A DNA stretch of 64,000 bases, from positions 618,665 through 682,664 of the forward strand of contig NZ_LMPO01000009.1 in the NCBI RefSeq assembly GCF_001424385.1. The letters run 5' to 3'. The notes below the pieces were generated by a model. That model was not told the origin of the DNA. It ran no database searches and worked only from the letters and a program-made list of their open reading frames with translations. Source of the stretch: Curtobacterium sp. Leaf183 (lineage in GTDB: Bacteria; Actinomycetota; Actinomycetes; Actinomycetales; Microbacteriaceae). Both the position numbers and the translations under genes were made by a program. This document shows, in pieces, positions 59,667 through 64,000 of this stretch (position 1 is its first letter; each line of letters starts with the position of its first letter).

Positions 59667-59711
59667 TCCACCGGTCGTCGATGAACCCCACGGTACTCCA
59701 CTTCCCTCCAC
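59667..59711 (-). promoter_or_regulatory. MraZ operator: 10-bp phased GTGGA/GTGGG boxes overlapping a -10 element
   Basis: On the minus strand GTGGA (59711-59707), GTGGA (59701-59697), GTGGG (59691-59687) and GTGGA (59671-59667) fall exactly in 10-bp phase with one slot empty. MraZ of other bacteria binds TGGGN-type direct repeats spaced by 5 nt. A TACCGT -10-like hexamer (59695-59690) lies inside the array, which would suit autorepression. Confidence 0.7.
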
Positions 59712-59827
59712 CACGGGGCCTTCTGCTCCCCGAAATCAGCGCTGTGCCCCCTTCTGGGGCGTCGAGCCGGGCATCGGTGCACGTCAGAACACCGGAAATC
59801 CGGGCCTCGAAGCGTCGGGAGCAGCGG

Positions 59828-59872
59828 TGGAGCGAAGTGGAGGACTTTCGCAGCCCTGGCGGCGCGGTGGAG
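59828..59872 (+). promoter_or_regulatory. Second GTGGA array in opposite orientation
   Basis: GTGGA at 59828-59832, 59838-59842 and 59868-59872 on the plus strand, all in the same 10-bp phase (slots 1, 2 and 5), about 180-225 bp upstream of mraZ. Possibly an auxiliary MraZ site; function inferred from pattern only. Confidence 0.4.
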
Positions 59873-59883
59873 CGGCATGCAGA

Positions 59884-59929
59884 ACGGACGGGAGGCTCGT
59901 GGCGCCGTCGCCACGAGCCTCCCGTCCGT
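59884..59929. terminator. Hairpin of the GGACGGGAGGC family between the DUF3040 gene and mraZ
   Basis: Perfect 21-bp stem (59884-59904 with 59909-59929) around CCGT. It is 210 bp past the DUF3040 stop and about 235 bp upstream of mraZ, so it would shield the mraZ promoter region from read-through. Between it and 60087 nothing further was recognised. Confidence 0.75.
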
Positions 59930-60087
59930 CGGTCGGTCACCTCACCCCGTCACCCGCACTATGGGAGGACGGATCGCGCGTGGGTGGTGGGAACTTCCGA
60001 CCGCCCATGCGCGAACCGGCTTCCCGCGCACGAATCCGCCTGCTGCGTGCGAGACAGCCCCAGCACGGAACGGCTCCCGGACGCACA

Positions 60088-60121
60088 GAACGGGGCCGGC
60101 CCCTGTGGGCCGACCCCGTTC
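60088..60121 (-). terminator. Terminator of the DUF3040 gene
   Basis: 15-bp stem with one mismatch (GAACGGGGCCGGCCC with GGGCCGACCCCGTTC), 20 bp after the stop. Confidence 0.8.
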
Positions 60122-60141
60122 CGGGAAGTCAGTTCATGGTC

Positions 60142-60528
60142 TCAACTGGGATCGTTGCGCTTGTCCCATCGATCATTCATCCGGTCCATGAAGGACCCAC
60201 CGGAGCTGCTCCCCCGAGTCCCACCGGACGACGCCGTCCGCGAGGGCTTGGAGGACGAACGCGGCGCGCGCATGCCGGGTCGGAGTGCGAACAGCACTCC
60301 GGCGAGCATGACGACGAAGCCGAGGACTCCGATGAGGGGCTGGCGCAAGACCAGCCCGAGGATGACGACGGCGACTCCAGCGAGCGCGCCCAGAACCCCG
60401 AGCGTGATCGACGTGTACGTCGGACGCCCTTGTCGCCGGGTGACGCGCGCCACGAAGTCGGAGTCGTTCTGGTAGAGGCTGCGCTCCATCTCTTCGAGAA
60501 GTCGCTGCTCTTGCTCCGAGAGTGGCAT
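60142..60528 (-). CDS. DUF3040 family membrane protein
   Basis: 128 aa. MPLSEQEQRLLEEMERSLYQNDSDFVARV is the DUF3040 signature. Two closely spaced hydrophobic helices (about residues 39-59 and 63-82) and a Ser/Gly/Arg-rich C-terminal tail follow. Function unknown; the family is restricted to actinobacteria and usually adjoins mraZ, suggesting a role near cell division. AGAGGGA precedes the ATG. Divergent from the polyprenyl synthase gene. Confidence 0.9.
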   Translation of the reverse strand: MPLSEQEQRLLEEMERSLYQNDSDFVARVTRRQGRPTYTSITLGVLGALAGVAVVILGLVLRQPLIGVLGFVVMLAGVLFALRPGMRAPRSSSKPSRTASSGGTRGSSSGGSFMDRMNDRWDKRNDPS

Positions 60529-60575
60529 CTTGATTCCCTCTTTGTCCCTGGGATCAACGCGTGGTTGGTTGGCCG

Positions 60576-60581
60576 ATTCTA
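60576..60581 (-). promoter_or_regulatory. -10 box of the DUF3040 gene
   Basis: TAGAAT on the minus strand in the 83-bp divergent region, 47 bp before the ATG. Confidence 0.45.
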
Positions 60582-60598
60582 TGTCCCGACCACTCCAC

Positions 60599-60604
60599 TA
60601 GGGT
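60599..60604 (+). promoter_or_regulatory. -10 box of a leaderless polyprenyl synthase transcript
   Basis: TAGGGT followed by exactly 7 nt and the GTG at 60612. Confidence 0.55.
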
Positions 60605-60611
60605 AGGCACC

Positions 60612-61730
60612 GTGGCTGAGAGTACGCGATTAGTGGACCTCGTCTCGGCGCGGATCGATCGGGCGCTCGACGAGCAGCGCGATCGACTCGCCGCGATCAG
60701 TCCGGACCTTGCTCCGTTCGACGAGTTCGCCCGAGACCTCCTTTCCGGCGGCAAGCGCTTCCGGGCCCTGTTCTGCTATTGGGGGTGGCAGTCGGTGGCG
60801 GGTCGTTCCGGGTCGTTCGACCCCCTGGCCGAGGGCTCACGGCAGACGACGGCCGAAGCGGTCGTGACGGTCGCCGCCGCGCTCGAGGTCTTCCACGCGG
60901 CCGCCCTCGTGCACGACGACATCATGGACCGCTCGGACACCCGTCGCGGGCGTCCGGCGGCGCACCGACGGTTCGAGTCCCGACACGCTGACTCCGGCTG
61001 GGTGGGTGACCGCGCGCTCTACGGCACGAACTCCGCGCTGCTGCTCGGCGACATGCTGCTGTCCCTCAGTGACGCCGTCTTCGACGAGGGCCTGGCACTG
61101 CTCGACCCGGCGCGGGCGCGCGTCGTGCGACAGGAGTTCCACGCGATGCGGCTCGACGTCACCGCGGGCCAGTACCTCGACATCCACGAGGAGACCGCCT
61201 GGCCGACCGTCGACGAGGCAGAACACCTGCTCCGCGCGCAGCGGGTCGTCGTGTTCAAGTCCGCCAAGTACTCGGTCGAGGCGCCGCTCGTCATCGGCGC
61301 GCTCGTCGCCGGCGCCTCCGAGTCGCAGCTCGAGGGGCTGCGCTCGTTCGGCCTCCCCCTCGGCGTCGCGTACCAGCTCCGAGACGACATGCTCGGCGTC
61401 TTCGGTGACCCGGAGGTCACGGGCAAGCCGGCCGGCGACGACCTGCGCGAGGGCAAGCGCACGGTGCTCATCGCGACGGCCCGCAAGGCGCTGCCGGGTG
61501 GCTCGCGGTCGCTGCTCGACGAACTGCTCGGCGACCCGGACCTCGACGAGGCCCAGGTGCAGATGCTCCGCGCGACCCTGACCGAGTCGGGCGCGGTGAC
61601 CGCGGTCGAGCGTTCGATCGACCGGCACGTACAACGCGCCAAGGCGGCGCTCGACGCCGCGCCCCTCACACCGTCCGCGCGCGAGCAGCTCGCGTCGCTG
61701 GCCGACACGGTCAGCCGCCGCTCCGCCTGA
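60612..61730 (+). CDS. Polyprenyl diphosphate synthase (trans-isoprenyl type)
   Basis: 372 aa. First aspartate-rich motif in HAAALVHDDIMDRSDTRRGRPAAHR (DDIMD, near residue 105) and second in YQLRDDMLGVFGDPEVTGKPAGDDL (DDMLG...GKPAGDD, near 260) are intact, with SGGKRFRALFCYWG at the start. It condenses allylic diphosphates with isopentenyl diphosphate; product length (geranylgeranyl or longer, for menaquinone or carotenoids) cannot be read safely. The position matches idsA2/grcC of mycobacteria near pknL. GTG at 60612 is set by the -10 box. Confidence 0.9.
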   Translation: MAESTRLVDLVSARIDRALDEQRDRLAAISPDLAPFDEFARDLLSGGKRFRALFCYWGWQSVAGRSGSFDPLAEGSRQTTAEAVVTVAAALEVFHAAALVHDDIMDRSDTRRGRPAAHRRFESRHADSGWVGDRALYGTNSALLLGDMLLSLSDAVFDEGLALLDPARARVVRQEFHAMRLDVTAGQYLDIHEETAWPTVDEAEHLLRAQRVVVFKSAKYSVEAPLVIGALVAGASESQLEGLRSFGLPLGVAYQLRDDMLGVFGDPEVTGKPAGDDLREGKRTVLIATARKALPGGSRSLLDELLGDPDLDEAQVQMLRATLTESGAVTAVERSIDRHVQRAKAALDAAPLTPSAREQLASLADTVSRRSA

Positions 61731-61744
61731 CCGGACAACGGCCA

Positions 61745-61786
61745 GGACAGCAGGTCCGGTGCCAGCTGGCACCGGACCTGCTGTCC
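61745..61786. terminator. Perfect 42-bp palindrome, bidirectional terminator
   Basis: 61745-61765 is fully complementary to 61766-61786. The outer arm is GGACAGCAGGT; the centre is CCGGTGCCAGCTGGCACCGG, identical to the palindrome at 23413-23458. It lies between the convergent polyprenyl synthase and Rv2175c-like stops. Confidence 0.85.
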
Positions 61787-61793
61787 GTCGGGG

Positions 61794-62150
61794 CTAGAGC
61801 AGCGACTGCGCCACGCGGCGCACCTCGGCCTTGCGGCCGGCGCGCAGCGCGGCGATCGGCGCGACGCCGAGCACGTCGTCGACGGTCAGCATCCAACGGA
61901 CGGCCTCGTCGTCGGAGAACCCGTTGTCGGAGAGCACGATGAGCGTGCCGCGGAGTTCGGGCATCGGCTCACCCTCGTCGAGGAACTCGCTCGGCACGCG
62001 CAGCACGCCGCCGACGCGCGCCGGCAGCAGCGTGTGCTGCTCGAACAGGCGGTGGACGCGGCCGGGGCTCACGCCGAGCAACTCGACCAGGTCCGGGACC
62101 GTCAGCCAGCGTTCGGATAGGGACATGTCGTCCGTGGGTGTGGCACTCAC
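61794..62150 (-). CDS. Rv2175c-like winged-helix DNA-binding protein
   Basis: 118 aa from GTG 62150 (110 aa if ATG 62126). WLTVPDLVELLGVSPGRVHRLFEQHTLLPARVGGVLRVPSEFL is a helix-turn-helix of the excisionase/Rv2175c kind; GTLIVLSDNGFSDDEAVRWML and the end VRRVAQSLL match the Rv2175c family. In Mycobacterium tuberculosis, Rv2175c binds DNA and is phosphorylated by PknL; here too a kinase gene lies about 1.5 kb away, past the LysM gene. A TGGCAC-N13-GTGCCA inverted repeat spans the start. Confidence 0.85.
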   Translation of the reverse strand: MSATPTDDMSLSERWLTVPDLVELLGVSPGRVHRLFEQHTLLPARVGGVLRVPSEFLDEGEPMPELRGTLIVLSDNGFSDDEAVRWMLTVDDVLGVAPIAALRAGRKAEVRRVAQSLL

Positions 62151-62165
62151 ACGTTCATCGTGCCA
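62141..62165. promoter_or_regulatory. Inverted repeat TGGCAC-N13-GTGCCA at the Rv2175c-like start
   Basis: Arms at 62141-62146 and 62160-62165. It overlaps the first codons and could be an autoregulatory site; short enough to be chance. The rest of the 174-bp divergent gap up to the LysM gene shows only an isolated TTGACT (about 62233) with no convincing -10 partner. Confidence 0.3.
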
Positions 62166-62324
62166 GAGTGCCGCCTGCTCGCGAACCACCACATGAGTCA
62201 CATCCGTCACGCACACCACATCCAGCTCTCTGGTTGACTTGCGATTCACGACATGCCAGCGTGGAGTCGCCTGTGAATGCGCTCCCGCGTGCGCGCATGG
62301 CTCACCCGGAGACAGGAGCACCCC

Positions 62325-63566
62325 GTGGACACCGCAGCAGACGACCACGCTCGACGCCAACGATCCGCCCGCTTCGCCACCATGCCGATCGTCCTGGCCG
62401 GGACGATCGCCGTCACCGCCGGGTTGACCGGTCCGGTCGCGCACGCCGAACCGCGCCACGACGACGACGGCAACGCCAAGCGCCACGTCGACGAGGACCA
62501 CAACGTCGGCCACCGTTCGGTGTACAGCCCGGCCGTGGCACGACCCGCGCAGACCGTCGCGACGACCGTGTCGGCGGTCCGGGGCGCCCCGACCACCTAC
62601 ACCGTGCAGCAGGGCGACACCGTGTCGGGCATCGCGGCCCGCTTCGGCCTGTCGGCGCAGGAGGTCCTGGTGCGCAACGGCCTGGGCTGGAACACGATCA
62701 TCCACCCCGGCCAGACGCTGCACCTCGCGTCGGCGCCCGCGGTCGCGACGGTGAGCACGGCCTCCTCGACCTCGTCGACCTACCACGTCAAGCAGGGCGA
62801 CACGATCTCGGGCATCGCGGCCCGGGTGGGTGTGTCGACCAGCGCGCTGCTCGGCGCGAACGCGCTGTCCCTCGGCAGCGTCATCTTCCCGGGGCAGACC
62901 CTGACGGTGCCGAAGGCCGGTGCGGCTCCGCGTGCCGCCGCGCCTGCCGCCCCGGCGCGGACGGCCCCGGCCGCGTCCGCCGCGAAGGCCGGGTCCGTCA
63001 CGATCACGGCCGGCCAGACGATCGCGACCATCGCGGCCGCGCACGGCGTGTCGGTCTCGGCACTGCTGTCGGCCAACGGCCTGACCTACACGAGCACGAT
63101 CTACGCGGGCAAGACGCTCGTGCTGCCGACGGCCGGAGCCGCGACGACGGCGTCGGGCACGGCGCTCACGGCCGAGCAGCGTGCGAACGCCGAGACGATC
63201 GTGCGCGTCGGGCGGTCGCTGGGCGTCCCGCAGCGTGGCCTGGTCGTCGCGCTCTCCGCGGCGATGCAGGAGTCGAGCCTGCGGAACCTGCCACACGGCG
63301 ACCGCGACTCGGTCGGCCTGTTCCAGCAGCGCCCGAGCCAGGGATGGGGCACCGCCGCCCAGCTGCAGGACCCGACCTACGCCGCCCGCCTCTTCTTCGG
63401 AGGACGGTCCAACCCGAACGCCGGGACGACCCGCGGTCTGCTCGACGTCTCCGACTGGTCCACCAAGAGCGTGACCGACGCGGCGCAGGCCGTGCAGATG
63501 TCGGCGTACCCGAAGGCGTACGCCCAGTGGGAGCAGGCCGCGACCGCCTGGCTGGCGACGCTCTGA
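62325..63566 (+). CDS. Secreted LysM protein with lysozyme/transglycosylase-like C-terminus
   Basis: 413 aa. Signal peptide (hydrophobic FATMPIVLAGTIAVTAGLTG, cleavage near AHA, about residue 41). Three LysM domains: YTVQQGDTVSGIAARFGLSAQEVLVRNGLGWNTIIHPGQTLHL, YHVKQGDTISGIAARVGVS..., and a third more divergent VTITAGQTIATIAAAHGVS...; Ala-rich linkers join them. The C-terminal 125 residues, with VVALSAAMQESSLRNLPHGDRDSVGLFQQRPSQGWGTAAQLQDP, resemble the lysozyme-like fold, with Glu of MQES as likely acid. It probably binds and trims peptidoglycan. GTG at 62325 has AGGAG 7 nt upstream. Confidence 0.9.
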   Translation: MDTAADDHARRQRSARFATMPIVLAGTIAVTAGLTGPVAHAEPRHDDDGNAKRHVDEDHNVGHRSVYSPAVARPAQTVATTVSAVRGAPTTYTVQQGDTVSGIAARFGLSAQEVLVRNGLGWNTIIHPGQTLHLASAPAVATVSTASSTSSTYHVKQGDTISGIAARVGVSTSALLGANALSLGSVIFPGQTLTVPKAGAAPRAAAPAAPARTAPAASAAKAGSVTITAGQTIATIAAAHGVSVSALLSANGLTYTSTIYAGKTLVLPTAGAATTASGTALTAEQRANAETIVRVGRSLGVPQRGLVVALSAAMQESSLRNLPHGDRDSVGLFQQRPSQGWGTAAQLQDPTYAARLFFGGRSNPNAGTTRGLLDVSDWSTKSVTDAAQAVQMSAYPKAYAQWEQAATAWLATL

Positions 63567-63573
63567 GCCCGGA

Positions 63574-63606
63574 CGCGGACGGCGCCGGCAGCGGGGCACG
63601 TCCGCG
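63574..63606 (+). terminator. Weak hairpin after the LysM gene
   Basis: CGCGGACG / CGTCCGCG, 8 bp with a 17-nt loop, 8 bp after the stop. Confidence 0.45.
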
Positions 63607-63680
63607 GACCGGACTCATCCTCGAGATCGAGATTGCATCACGACCGGTGCGCCGATGCGGAGGTCCCCGCCCACGCTTCG

Positions 63681-63686
63681 TAGAAT
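63681..63686 (+). promoter_or_regulatory. -10 box of a leaderless kinase transcript
   Basis: TAGAAT, then exactly 7 nt to the ATG at 63694. Confidence 0.6.
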
Positions 63687-63693
63687 GCCGCCG

Positions 63694-64000
63694 ATGACCA
63701 CGAACGCCGCCACGGACCCGATGATCGGTCGCATGATCGATCAGCGGTACCGTGTGCGATCCCGGATCGCGCGCGGGGGCATGGCGACCGTCTACCTCGC
63801 CACGGACGTCCGCCTCGAGCGACGTGTCGCGATCAAGATCATGCACGGCCACCTGGCCGACGACGCGGCCTTCCGTGAGCGCTTCATCCAAGAGGCACGT
63901 TCGGCCGCGCGGCTGTCCCATCCGAACCTCGTCGGCGTGTACGACCAGGGCGCTGAGGCCGACACCGCCTACATCGTCATGGAGTACATCCCGGGCATCA
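63694..64000 (+). CDS. Serine/threonine protein kinase, PknB/PknL type, 3' end off the window
   Basis: Partial, 102 codons visible. The start of a Hanks-type kinase domain is clear: YRVRSRIARGGMATVYLATD (glycine-rich loop), RRVAIKIM with the ATP-binding lysine, FIQEARSAARLSHPNLVGVYDQG with the alpha-C glutamate, and YIVMEYIPG (hinge). Membrane and PASTA parts, if any, are beyond the edge. Neighbourhood (polyprenyl synthase, Rv2175c-like) points to the PknL branch, involved in control of growth and envelope synthesis. Start set by the TAGAAT box 7 nt before. Confidence 0.92.
   Translation, partial: MTTNAATDPMIGRMIDQRYRVRSRIARGGMATVYLATDVRLERRVAIKIMHGHLADDAAFRERFIQEARSAARLSHPNLVGVYDQGAEADTAYIVMEYIPGI

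Noticed and set aside
59720-60087. RNase P RNA or another structured RNA upstream of mraZ, because GAAAGTCC occurs on the minus strand
   Set aside because: The rest of the RNase P consensus (the GAGGAAAGTCC context, ACAGNRA and the pairing helices) is missing; only the terminator-type hairpins are convincing.

Overview
The window is high-GC actinobacterial chromosome. It is almost fully coding, with short intergenic gaps, many 4-base ATGA/GTGA overlaps and several genes that look leaderless. Gene content and order fit Microbacteriaceae, most likely Curtobacterium or a close relative. That placement is inferred from the complete mraZ-to-divIVA division/cell-wall cluster, the neighbouring polyprenyl synthase / DNA-binding protein / Ser-Thr kinase group, and a MurE whose acceptor loop does not look diaminopimelate-specific. 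It was not tested by any search.

Layout. 1-2.5 kb: left-edge part of a secreted repeat/Ig-like protein, then an aminotransferase. 2.5-10 kb: rpsT, holA, the DNA-uptake pair comEA-comEC, and leuS. 10-16 kb: cytochrome bd oxidase operon cydABDC. 16-20.2 kb: four-gene osmoprotectant ABC importer, translationally coupled throughout, and a TetR regulator. 20.3-25 kb: App1-type phosphatase-like protein, GH15 glycosidase, divergent glucose-6-phosphate dehydrogenase. 25-28.8 kb: aa3 oxidase genes ctaC-ctaD-ctaF and an ErpA-type Fe-S carrier. 28.9-31.1 kb: M20 dipeptidase and a divergent DUF3043 membrane protein. 31.1-31.9 kb: the only long non-coding stretch, a repeat island. 31.9-39.2 kb: dnaE, a small-molecule kinase, hisD, nrdR and pyrD in one direction. 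39.2-59.7 kb: rluD, lspA, divIVA, yggT, sepF, yggS, ftsZ, ftsQ, murC, murG, ftsW, murD, mraY, murF, murE, ftsI, an ftsL-like gene, rsmH and mraZ, all on the minus strand. 60-64 kb: DUF3040 protein, polyprenyl diphosphate synthase, Rv2175c-like protein, a LysM/lysozyme-like secreted protein and the start of a PknL/PknB-like kinase.

How the genes work together. The right half makes lipid II (murE, murF, mraY, murD, murG, murC), polymerises it at the septum (ftsW, ftsI) and builds and positions the divisome (ftsZ, sepF, ftsQ, ftsL-like, divIVA). The polyprenyl synthase may supply the carrier lipid. The left half holds two alternative terminal oxidases (bd and aa3), osmoprotection and DNA uptake.

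The most unusual features are non-coding: (i) the repeat island at 31.17-31.89 kb, with about 202-bp units that each carry a terminator-like hairpin and copies of an 18-bp motif, CGANNTGNCANAANNCGC; (ii) GTGGA/GTGGG boxes in strict 10-bp phase in front of mraZ, with a second array in the opposite orientation about 160 bp away; (iii) two perfect 42-46 bp palindromes with the same 20-bp core between convergent gene pairs. In the proteins, the MurE DHHPR loop is the most informative oddity. No tRNA, rRNA, insertion sequence, prophage or CRISPR array was seen.
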